The position numbers and the translations under genes are program-made. 64,000 nucleotides of DNA, taken from the NCBI RefSeq assembly GCF_964019385.1, contig NC_088644.1:19392273-19456272 (forward strand), read 5' to 3'. The notes beneath the pieces were generated by a model that was not told the origin of the DNA, did not search any database, and saw only the letters and a program-made list of their open reading frames with translations. This stretch comes from Sycon ciliatum. Lineage: Eukaryota > Porifera > Calcarea > Leucosolenida > Sycettidae. Shown in pieces: positions 38,701 to 60,600 of this stretch (the stretch's first letter is position 1; the number at the start of each line of letters is the position of its first letter).

Positions 38701-40770
38701 AGCCTAGTTCACATTCGACGGGGCGCGACGGGACGCGACGTAAGGATCGACGGGAAGCGACGGGATGGTCTGACGGCGTCCAATGTGAACACCAGGAACG
38801 GGAACGCAACCGTACTACCGTACAGATCGGGAAGCGACGGGAAGAGTTGGATCGATCCAACTTTTCATACCGTAGACGGGCGTAGACGGGGACGCAAGCG
38901 TACAAAACGGCTGCAATTCGAGTGTGAACAGGAGACGGCGTCGTGCGCCGACTACTCCCGATTCGTACTTGGAAATTTTTAGCATTTCGAACACTGCGCT
39001 TCCCATGATAACTCACAGAATGGCTAACACGACTTGAGTTGAATTTTAGCAACATAAGATCTCATGTCCCTTATTGTATTTAGGGATAGTTCAGAAGCGT
39101 TACAGACGAACTATTCTATCATTTCCTGGGGCTATTATTTGAATGCCACAACTTTCAGGGCTAATTTTTCGATCTTCATGAAAAACTGGTATTGTGAACT
39201 TGATTCCGCTTCTTTCAAGGAGAAATAATTGAAAAGAAGTCCCGAAAAACGAGAAAATCGGTCCGAAAGTCACCCCGTCACGGACCGTGCCTTATGACTC
39301 GCGCCGTTCGACGTTGAACATCGCAACGACTGCTGCATGTCGTGTCGTACGAATCGTACAGGATTTTACAGCTCACCCCAGCCGTTCCGACAAGCCCTTA
39401 CGAGGTGATTTGTAATAATTTTACATGAAAGTAAAAAAGGATATCATTCCGTTGCCCTGGCGAGTTTTGAAGTGTGCATGGTCTCATTCTGTCACTATGT
39501 ATGTCCTCTATCCACGTATGGACTTCTTGATCGAACACCACAAACATGAGAGACACAGTGTGGGGTTGCTTTGCATGCATTTTTTCACCCAGAAAAAGTG
39601 TGTACAAAATGTTACAAGTCAGTAAAATAGGGTCTAACATCAACAAATATGACCTGAATGTGTCAATAAGCTTGCAATGGGAAATCAAGATACATCTGAA
39701 GCAAGTCACATGCAGAGAAAGCAGACTGGTTTTGCAGCTTGCCCTACGTATTGGTTTCTGTACGTCGTCACCTGCGGTTCCAAACGGTAGGGTATCTTTG
39801 ACCGCCTGCCGGCATTGTAGAGCATGAGAATGCAGACCTTATCTTGCTGCTCCATTTCTTTCAACTTGCAGTGCATCCTCTTACGTGAAATAACCACACT
39901 AAGCAAAATACCATCCATGATGCGCGCCGGCCGTCCCACGACAGGGTACCTTCATGCATCTGGACCACAGTGCATTTAACCGGCACATACTGACAATGTT
40001 GGGGCTTCTATACTCTCCAAGACAAGTGCAGTGACTCCTTCATCTGATTCATAATACTTCTGTGTTGGAAGAAGACTGCAGACCACCCTCAATGGGTGCT
40101 CCGCCGTCAACACCCAACATACATTCATGCCGCATTTCCTGAATTTGCACTTTGCCATCGTGAATCCCTACCAGCACTTCTGAGGTAGCAAGCTGAGTTT
40201 CATACACAGCTCTACTGAACAGCTAATTATTAACCTGTATGCCATAAGCATCAGCAGCTTCGGACTTGGATTTGAATCACCTTTCATGATAGGTGAGTGA
40301 AAGACACCTTTTGTCAAAATTGCAGTTTCTGACCTTCACCTTTTTGGCTAATCTCTTCTTCAGCCCTGCTACTTTGACGGTGTGACAGACTCAATGCTGG
40401 CATCGGTGACCAGCATAGGGTTTCCACCTGCCGTAGAATATGCTCGCTGGCTCTTGGACGTCCTTCAAGCATCCATTGAGGGATATTTTACCTCATTGAC
40501 CACAAATTCATGAATTTCGATCCATGATTGACATCTCACAAGGCCGTGGAAGAAAACAATTCCGCTAAACGCTGCTGATGCTTACAAACTACATTACAAT
40601 GGCAACTCACTTGTCTGTCGAACTAACAAAAACACTTCATGGGAAGAATGCAATCGTCCTCAACAGTGATATTTTACTCGATTTGTAAAATAATATGCCA
40701 TGTAAAATTTTTACAAATCACCTCGTACGTCCCGTACCGTCGGCGTTGCGTCGAATGTGAACTATAGGCT
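38701..40770. mobile_element. Inserted Harbinger-like element (AGCCTAGTTCACATTCGACG ends)
   Basis: The left end AGCCTAGTTCACATTCGACG matches the right end AGCCTATAGTTCACATTCGA on the other strand. TAA stands outside both ends (38698-38700, 40771-40773). Subterminal CGACGGGACG/GACGGGAAGCGACGGG motifs are repeated on the left. Inner inverted pieces ACGAGGTGATTTGTA occur at 39400 and, reversed, at about 40715. About 2.07 kb with no intact transposase, so probably non-autonomous. Confidence 0.7.
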
Positions 40771-40773
40771 TAA

Positions 40774-41634
40774 AGGGGAAGTATACCCTAAAATCAAATT
40801 TTCACCAGTTGTAGTCTTCGGGGTGCTGAGTCGAATGGTCTTGGTCCGAGGAAGCTGCGACGCTCCCTTCCTACTTGAATCCCAATCGAACTCGCGCACT
40901 TCCACCGAAACTGGGTGACTGCGCCCTACTAGATGGGGATTTGTATGCAAAATGTCACTAAAAGCGCCATTTCGTTCTTATAAAAGCACGGATGACCGCG
41001 ATTGGCCCATATGTTGTAGTCTTTTGGACGCTGAGTCGACTGGTTTTGGTCCGAAAAGGCTGCGATGCAGCGTTCCTCCTTTATTCCCAATCGAACATGG
41101 TTGAACAAGCGGTCACGTGCTCCTGGGTGCCCAAATCACCTGGTCACCGCGCCAGCAGGCGACAACTTTCACACCAAGGTTCAACTCGAGTTCAACTCGA
41201 GTGACAGGACTGCACCCAAAAAAGGTCAAACAGGCTAGTAAGTTGTACCCTGCAGGCACGGTGACCAGGTGACTGGTGTACGCAGGAGCACGTGACCGCT
41301 TGTTCAACCATGTTCGATTGGGAATAAAGGAGGAGCGCTGCATCGCAGCCTTTTCGGACCAAAACTAGTCGACTCAGCGTCCAAAAGACTACAACATATG
41401 GGCCAATCGCGGTCATCCGTGCTTTTATAAGAACGAAATGGCGCTTTTAGTGGCATTTTGCATACAAATCCCCATCTAGTAGGGCGCAGTCACCCAGTTT
41501 CGGTGGAAGTGCGCGAGTTCGATTGGGATTCAAGTAGGAAAGGAGCGTCGCAGCTTCCTCGGACCAAGACCATTCGACTCAGCACCCCGAAGACTACAAC
41601 TGGTGAAAATTTGATTTTAGGGTATACTTCCCCT
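40774..41634. mobile_element. Long-palindrome element with TTAA target duplication
   Basis: The whole 861 bp is an inverted repeat: AGGGGAAGTATACCCTAAAA at the left and its complement at the right, with arms of about 420 bp meeting near 41200. TTAA borders both sides (40770-40773, 41635-41638). TTAA targets are used by piggyBac and Kolobok; a CCC-type piggyBac end is absent, so Kolobok-like is more plausible. Open frames in the two arms are mirror images and are not real genes. Confidence 0.8.
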
Positions 41635-41809
41635 TTAAGGAAATAATCTTATGTGATCGCGGTACGAAAAGTCGACAGACCAAACTTCGTTGGATTGATG
41701 TTTTCCGCGAGTGTGTGTTCCGAAGTTCGTGGCAAGTTTCGTTACTCGTTCCCGGGCTTCAAAATCTAACGAAAATTCAGACGAATTTCGTTGTGCTAAA
41801 CCTCTCTAA

Positions 41810-43308
41810 GACTCTATTGTCAATAATGATCGTACTACAGACTACAGTACAGTTCTAGTATGTAGGCTACACAAGTGTGTGCAATGATTATGTCCCTGAT
41901 CAGCGCTGGTGGTCTGCATGGTAAAGCCTACTAAAGGGTTAGGACTTCGGAGGCCCCGCAAGAAAGCGCCACTCCCTGCTCAATACACAGTGCGGCGGGG
42001 AATGCACGGTGAATGCCCACCCTCATCAGTTGAGCTTGACTTGAGTCTGAGGCTGAGGAAGATTGTGCCTCAGGTAGCAACGTGAGTCAGCGTCGCTCAT
42101 GGAGGTGTTGAACAAACGCTGAGGACCATTGGCCATTCACAACGTTGTAGCCTCCAAACCATCTAATTCGCAAGCACGCGCTGGGGACAGCAATGTGACG
42201 AAGAGGTTGGTGCGACTTCGGCACAATTCCCCAAGTATCGCCGAAGTCGCACCAACCCCTACTTCTGACATTGTAAGTAATTTAGTTGTAAAATGTTACG
42301 TGTGTTGGTAAGTCTACCAGAGAATGAGGTTTCACGACTTCCTCCTACCTCCTTGACCTTGGCCCGGTCCATACTGCTGCAGTGATCTGGTGGACTTTTG
42401 GCGTCACTGCCAAACCGACTTATCTACCATAACGTTCCTTGTTGTTGGATGACAGCATGTAACAAGGTGGAGGACCACCGTGTTCGGAAACAGTGACCCT
42501 TCTACAACCATCCACACGGTTGGTATAACCCCGGTCTTGCGACCATCTGAACCGTATGGGTGTTAGACCCGGTTCTGACCCTTTTACTCTAGGGAGTTGT
42601 CTTAGACTTCTTGTTGCTGTATCGTCAGTTGTGTATTCTCTGTTCGCTCCTGGATGTCCTCTGGATACTCGGTCCTCATAAACTTAGTAGCTTTTGTTCT
42701 AAATAATTAATTGTTCTTCTTTCTTCTCTTTCATACTCTTTTTTCTTTCTTTTTCCAACTTCTGCCCATGGCGTCCATCTATCAGCTCGTCAGCTGACAA
42801 CAGTTACTGTCACCACCATGACACTGTCGTGAGAAGGTGCTCTCTGTATAGACGAGGCTGGTGATGTCCCGACCCAGCCATTCCATAACTTGTACAGCTG
42901 CTACACTTCACCATTGTCCACAGAAGACAGCAGGCAAGACCGCGGGGCTCCCGTGATGTCCACACTTACTTAGTCAGTGTTGAAGTCACGAGATCGTTGG
43001 ATTCCAGTGGCAGTGCTAGTACTAGTACGACGTAATGTAGTGCCTAGTGGAGAGCAAAGCCAAATGTCTGCTATGCCGTCGTGTCTCATCACACCCACAC
43101 TCACAGTCATCATGGTCTACAATCGACTCCATCCAGTTTTATGTTCTCAGCTTCTGTAGCACACTTTGAAATCGTACCAACACTAAGTTACAGTGCAGCT
43201 TGACTGACTCTGTCTAGTCCGTCATCACAGACCATGGTCCATGGTCAATCATGGACAGTCTCCCACTGCACCGGCATCGCATGCACCAGACATGATGATT
43301 GACGGCCA
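41810..43308. other. Intergenic stretch without a recognisable gene
   Basis: Apart from the hairpin at 42205-42257, no ORF, repeat end or RNA motif could be supported here. Confidence 0.4.
42205..42257. repeat. Perfect 18-bp hairpin with 17-nt loop
   Basis: GGTTGGTGCGACTTCGGC (42205-42222) pairs without mismatch with GCCGAAGTCGCACCAACC (42240-42257). It lies in a stretch without a gene. Pairing can extend a few more bases with one mismatch (GAAGA/CTACTTC). It could be a small-RNA precursor or a short remnant of an inverted repeat. Confidence 0.7.
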
Positions 43309-43310
43309 TA

Positions 43311-44219
43311 CAGGTAGACTCCCTTTAATTCGAACCTCAAATTGCCAGGCCCTAACTTCGAAATATCCGGAACTTCTAATTATCCAAATGCGGACCCATG
43401 CACTGATATGCATGTCAAAATGCTTGAAATCGCATGCTGAATATTTTTGGCAAATTTTTATTTGCATCAACGAAACATAGGTTGTCGTACCAGTCATGTA
43501 CAACGGATCATCAAAACACTGGATCGACACAAAATCATTGAAATTATCTTCACCTTCTAGTGAAGGAGTTGTCAGTCACTGCAGCTTTCCTGAAACAATT
43601 TCAACGGAAAAGAACTGCGCTGCCTAATCCGCGTCATGAAAGGCCGTCGGACAGCAGCACGTCGTTCTGAAGAACGGAAGTGGAGCATAGGCATAGACAA
43701 TATTCACGACAATAGTATTGTTGTGCGCCAAAATCTCCGCGCACGAGCTGGCGCGGCAAGAAAGGCCATCGAGATCCGCGAAGAGACTGGTCAGCCACCT
43801 GGAAGAAGTCGTCTTCAATCAAACCTTTGCAATTTGCCTCGCACGGGCTTGAATCGAATTTTGAGAGAAGGTGGGTTACTTGAACGCTATAGTATATATA
43901 TAGATCCTGCAGCAGACCATCGATCGATTTTTTGAGCTACTCTTGGCTAGAGAAGGAGAAAAGAATGAACTTCGAATTACAAGTATAGCAACTCAATCTT
44001 ACTTCGAAATAAGCGTTCAAAGGACATAGCCAATGTACTAAAACAGCTCTTCTGTACGAAGACTGTGTTCGAATTATCCAACCGGCGCACTTTTCGTACT
44101 TCGAATTATGCATTCGATTTTGACTTGAAGTGACTTGCAGAAGATCGGTACGACGAAAAAGTTCGAATTTCACGGAATGTTCGAATTATACCGTATTCGA
44201 ATTAGAGGGAGTCTACCTG
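43311..44219. mobile_element. 909-bp Tc1/mariner-like non-autonomous element
   Basis: CAGGTAGACTCCCTTTAATT on the left and the complement AATTAGAGGGAGTCTACCTG on the right form the ends, with TA on both sides. A 99-codon plus-strand frame (43636-43935) starts MKGRRTAARRSEERKWSIG but matches no transposase I know. A shorter relative is at 58744-59078. Confidence 0.75.
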
Positions 44220-44221
44220 TA

Positions 44222-44749
44222 CTACCTTCTGGCTTCATAATAAATCAGGGAGTCGTATGACTCCAAAAGCCATGTAGATCTACAAGTCGTAGATAAGACC
44301 ATGCCACCAATGGCAATGACCATGCCGCATGCGTAGATCTACATGTATCAGTATGAACACTAGTTATGTGGTAAACCGAACTGCTAGACTGGGCATGGGA
44401 TGAGTGAGAAGGCTTGACCTGTCCTTAGCATCTTCTCCTGCTGCCTGTCGACCTGGTCGACCGAACACGAACTGACGAAGTCGTAGCCGTAGTAGGCCGG
44501 GGTATGCTGCGCTTTCTCTGATCCTGCCCACTGAGCGGTCATGCTATTTTTGCACAATTATTTCAACCTATCCGGAGTTGAGCATCTAAGTCCTGCATGC
44601 GGTTGTCGTTGATTGACTGAACCGCTGTTTCGTTCCTTTTTTATTTCCACAGTGGAAGCCTTTTCTTTACTGGACCGCTGTTAGTTCGGAGACAGAGCGG
44701 AACAGACTGATCACTTCAAGTATCGGACACTGTTCCTCGGGAGAAAGCC
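44222..44749. other. Upstream region and probable 5' UTR of the beta-subunit gene
   Basis: No ORF or repeat recognised. The last about 150 bases before the ATG at 44750 probably hold the transcription start and 5' UTR. No clear TATA box is seen. Confidence 0.4.
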
Positions 44750-55719
<10,970 letters not shown>

Positions 55720-56345
55720 GTAGAGATGTACCAGTCCAACACATGGAAATATGGCCCTGTAATTTGCTGAGGCATGTATAAAAGATGATATTCTTATTAT
55801 CGCTTGCTGTTTTGACGACATGATAGGTTATGTTTGGAAGATGGCTGCTACTGGCTGTGGTCCAGGGTCGTAAAGCAAAGTGTTTACCCACTACTTTCAT
55901 ATACGTACATATCAATAGGTGAATGCTAGTTTGTGGCAGGTCCACCTGGCTTTCTCTGCTTACCTTCTAGTGTTATTAGTAATTATTGCAGGACTCATCG
56001 GTTTCATGAGCAGGAATGTGATTTTCTATAATTGTTTTAAGTTGAATTGCAACAGATTTTTCTTCCATGTCTAGGTGTAGAGAACTTCAAACCAGGGTCA
56101 ATTTATTTGAATTGTGCTGGTACACCGAGAAGGTATTCTTTTTAGATCCTTGCATGTATTTATGCTGGACGGAATATGCATTAAAAAAAAAATCAAATTG
56201 CCAGAGTACTGCCGGTGAGTTGGAATCACTAATGCACAGAGTAGTCGGCTGTGGTTGGTGGCTCCGAGTGAGTGCAATGTCTGTCACTGTGTATATGTAT
56301 ATCAAGGTATCAATATACATGTATCAGGGTGGGGTGGGCGTGTGA

Positions 56346-56551
56346 ATCGAGGGGGTCATGTGACATGCACCGTGAATGCGGAAGGTCAGACTTGCTGTGC
56401 TGTATCGTGCACAGTTCCATGGTACACTGGACCTGCAGACCAGTGGCATGTGGTGCGTACAGCAGTGCATGCACCGGCACAAGCTCAAGTCACTTCCCAG
56501 GTAGAAATTCACGGAGAGGGGGCAGCAGTGCTACTGGCCAATGAAATCTAG
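56346..56551 (+). CDS. Unassigned ORF, possible terminal exon
   Basis: An open plus-strand frame reads HVTCTVNAEGQTCCAVSCTV and ends TSQVEIHGEGAAVLLANEI before TAG. The alternating beta-strand-like pattern and cysteines resemble an extracellular beta-sandwich, with a vague likeness to integrin alpha stalks. No partner exon was found and the start is unknown. It could be chance or part of an undetected gene between the beta-subunit gene and 57.6 kb. Confidence 0.25.
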
Positions 56552-57208
56552 TGGGGCAGGCCATTTTCTCTCCATTTTTACACCGTTAGGCGCTGCATCT
56601 GCCGCTAGGATTTATCGGGTGTTAGCGGCCGTCGTGAGTTCCCTTCGGGAACGGACACGATAATTTACTTACTTTTTTAATTATAATAGTTGTAAATGTG
56701 TATAATATCCAGCTGAAGTATATGAATGCAGTCGCCGCCTTTCCACCTGTCCATTCACCGCCATGCGCATTGTGTGTGCTTTTGGTGTTTCGTACTGTTC
56801 AAGCTAGAGTCGGAAATTGACAAGCGGCTTTGGAGTTGGAAAGTCATTCACCAAAAAAATTGCTGGTTTGTACAGTATGGCAAAGGTTCCAAGTGTCAAA
56901 TTGCCGCTTTGCAGTGCATGGAATGAGCCATTAACTTGGTAAGCTACACGGCCATTATAAATTTTTATTAATCATGATGTACAACCTTTAACAGTGACAG
57001 TATGGTTTTATGCAGGATACAGCAGAACAACAGGATTGTGTAGAACAATGTCAATGAATCCGAGATCGGCATAGTGACTAGAGAAAATTCAAGTTCTCAA
57101 GAAATGATACTGACAAAACTAGAATGAATGTACTTCAGTACACTGATACCGTTGTATACATTTAGTGCCACTAGTGAAATGTAGCAAGAAATCCACATCA
57201 ACGGACAC

Positions 57209-57258
57209 ATGAGACGTATTCTCTCTCATCCTCTCTCTCATTCTCTCTCTCTCTCTCT

Positions 57259-57319
<61 letters not shown>

Positions 57320-57394
57320 TATCTATCTCTGTTCACAGACAGAGGACAGACATGCACACACACGCGCACGCACACACACATACACACACGCGAA

Positions 57395-57434
<40 letters not shown>

Positions 57435-57537
57435 CTCTCTCTTTCTCTGTGCCTGTCAAAAAAACCCATAGCAGCTTCAAGTGTTTAAATCACAATGGTA
57501 TGTATATGGGGGGGGGGGGGGGAGGGGGGGGGGGGGT
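57209..57537. repeat. Compound microsatellite: (CT)n, (CA)n, poly-G
   Basis: CT units (57230-57314), CACG/CA units (57356-57430), CT again (57431-57442), then runs of 12-14 G (57509-57535). Together with 55720-57208, where no other gene is supported, this separates the beta-subunit gene from the convergent PLP-enzyme gene. Confidence 0.9.
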
Positions 57538-57651
57538 GATGGTAGCAACTTATCTGTGCAGCTGTAATGAGTGCAGATAAATTGAGACGAACAAGGAAGT
57601 CCCCGGCTCATGTGGCTATTGCTGTCATTGAGAGTGACATCATACTGGACT

Positions 57652-60600
57652 CTACAGGCTTGTTTCAGTTTGGCGTCCATTGTTTCCTCCCAGGCCACCT
57701 CCATGTCTAGCATCGGGCCTTCCTGAAGGCATAGGGACGATGCCTTGCAGGACGTCAGCTAGCACCGTCGCATCAATGTTACCGCCAGACACCACACATA
57801 CCACCTTTCCTGGTCCGGCTTGGCCAGTCAAGGCAGCGGCGACTGGAGCAGCTCCAGCGCCTTCAGCAACCACATGGTTCCTCTCGACCATCAGTCGGAT
57901 AGCACGTGCAGTGTCATTCAAACTGACCCTGGCTGTAGTGGTGATCATTCTCTGAACATGCGGCCATACTTCAGGTAGCACGGTGTTGAACCCAAGTCCG
58001 TCGACGAATGATGGTGAGTGTTGGCAGTAGAAAGGCCGTCCAGCCAGGAGAGCGTTGTTCAATGGTGTACTGGTGTTGACTTCACATGCAATCAGGCGTG
58101 TGTCGGGCTTGCGTGCCTGGAGTACACTACCAACACTGAGGCACAGGCCACCGCTACTGTATGGCACCACAATCGCATCCACATCGGGCAAGTCTTCTAG
58201 AATCTCCAAAGCTAGTGTGGCATTGCCTGCTCGATAGAATTCAGATTCAGAACAGCAACACACACCATATGAGTGGAAGAGGGTGCGATTGTGATCATAG
58301 AAATGGGCTTTGGCCAAGGACGCGGTTATGTGCCAGCATAGGAGGCATATAGTGCTCTGTGTGAATGGACCTCCAGGCCTGCAGGGAGCCACAATGGTCT
58401 TCCACAAGCAGGATTGCACTGATAACCCATTACATGTCAGGGGCGTCGGAAGGTATTTTAGTGTGGTGCGGTCAGCCATCTGAAGTACGATTTACTCGTG
58501 GGGGAGTGGTGGCGGAGCCGAAAATTTTGGAATTTTAGATACCAGATCAGTGTATTTTGTTGATTCACGGGGTATCTGGGGCAAAACGTGGTACGGTCAA
58601 TACCGTAGTGACCGTACCGTGTGCGACGCCCCTGCATGTATCTCATGCAAATGCATGCGCTTGTATGGCAGAATGGTGGGGTTTGTGCTTGGCAAACTGC
58701 TGCATAATGCCGTACATGTGACACATGTCTACAGTCATGCATACAGGTGGAATCGTGACAATTCGAGTATGGCTTAAGGAGAACATACCGCGATATTGCT
58801 TCCGGGACAGATTTCAGCCGCTGATAATTCGAAGTTGGAAATGCATAATTCGAAGTTCAATGTACACTGTACTTGTACACTGTGCTGGTCGGTTCCATTT
58901 CGCAAGTAGACTGTTGTGCCCGTTCAGAGTGCGTGGGATATGTGTTCGGTGTGACAATGTGAGCATTTTGATATACATTTTGCGGTGCGGGTACATGTTT
59001 GGAAGATTAGAATGTCCGAATATTAAATTAGAAGTTTCCCCTGGCAATTTGGGGTTCGAATTATCAGGATTTCACCTGTATACAATCATAATGTAAGCAT
59101 ATACGGTCACATGATACGGTCACATGATGGTATAGACTACATGAACATGGTCTGTAGATTACCAGGACATTCACTGAAGCAGAAATTTGCCAATGCCGTC
59201 ACATGATCCTTTCTGTTTCCTAGCCTGCCATGTGTGGGCTGAATGTGTGTGTTTTGCTCTGCGTGGCTCTTCCATTTGTAATTCTGGACAAGTACTGCTG
59301 GAGCTGAATCAAGGCTCATGCTGGTTAGTCTGGTCCTAACCCTGGTAAAATTGTACTAACCTGCAAGAATCTCGCGCTTGCCGGATGGGCGGATGAAGTG
59401 CTGGTCCTCCAACCCTGGGAATTTCTGGTGAACGAGAACCTCCCACCATTGCTCAAATGGGACACGGCGTACAGAAGCTCCCAGCCGTTCCAGAGCTGAA
59501 TGCTTGATGATAGGAGCATAGTCAGGTACCACTACAGATATAGGGTAACCCTTGCGTTTAGCACAGGCTGCTAGTCCCTGAGAAAAACACACCACACACA
59601 AATAATAGTCTCCAGGCATGCATAAATACTCCGGTTGGATGGAAGTTTCCAAGCCTGTTGGAAAAACACACAACACACAATATCCAGGCATGCATATTGA
59701 TAAGTACTCCGATTGGATTTGAGTTCGTTTCCAAACCTGTTGGAAGTGTAAGGACAACTGCTCTGACCAAACAACTGAAGCCAGTGGCTGTGAACATTCC
59801 ACTGCCAGCATGTGTTTCCCCTCCCCCTTTCCACTGCGATTTCAGAGTGCAAGTCCGCACCGCCTAGGGCAAACCCTGCAGCAGGTGCTACAAGAAATTC
59901 ATGTAGCAGCTAGCACCACCCATTTGAAACTATTCCCCATCAGAAGGAACTCAAGTATAGACAAGCAGATTGAAGTGCATGCACTTCAATAGATTACATC
60001 CCATCAAGTGATCTCATGCTAATATTCACTTCTCAATGTATACGAGCACTTAAATCATGTCTGCAATATTGCCCAAAGGCAAATTGCCGAAGTACTTTAT
60101 TGCACAACAACACGTCTTCACCAGGAAGCACTCCCCTAACCAGCGGCACTGACAGAAGAGTATGCTATTGCAACCCGTGCACTAGTGATATGACATACCA
60201 GTACTACTACAGTGTTAGCAACACAATTATTATAAAGTGTATGGGGGGGGGGGGGGGAGATCGTGTTAGTTTTTAGTTCTGCCACAACTTTGCAACAGCA
60301 AGTCACTTGGTTTTAAGATCAAAAGCTGCTTCCATCACATTAATTCAATCAGCTCATATTTCATTAGCCAACCTGCCAGGATCACTCACTGTAAGACTAG
60401 TCAACAGAAAACTTGACATTGGGAGGAGCAATTCCCAGGGCTGTAAGCAGAATCAGTGCTTTATTTCAGTGATAGTGCATGTATTCCCCCTATAAACTTT
60501 CACATCTCTGAATGAAACCATTTTTATGAAAGTTTAAATTGAAATCCCAGTTCGGGGGGGGGGGGCAGGGCAGGATAGCAATCAGATATGACTGCCTTTC

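Larger units (their letters stand above)
38266..41806. mobile_element. Outer element of a nested stack (AGAGGTTTAGCAC ends)
   Basis: CAGAGGTTTAGCACAACGAA followed by ATTCG at the left is mirrored by CGAATTTCGTTGTGCTAAAC then CTCTC at the right; TA flanks are possible. The ends resemble those of the neighbouring 37661-38254 MITE (AGGTTTnGC...CGAAATTCG), so both may belong to one mariner-like lineage. Without its inserts (38701-40770 and 40774-41634) the element would be only about 0.6 kb, again MITE-sized. Confidence 0.7.

Noticed and set aside
41113..41416. Paired open frames in the 40774-41634 element
   Set aside because: They are mirror images of one another in the two palindrome arms and match no protein.
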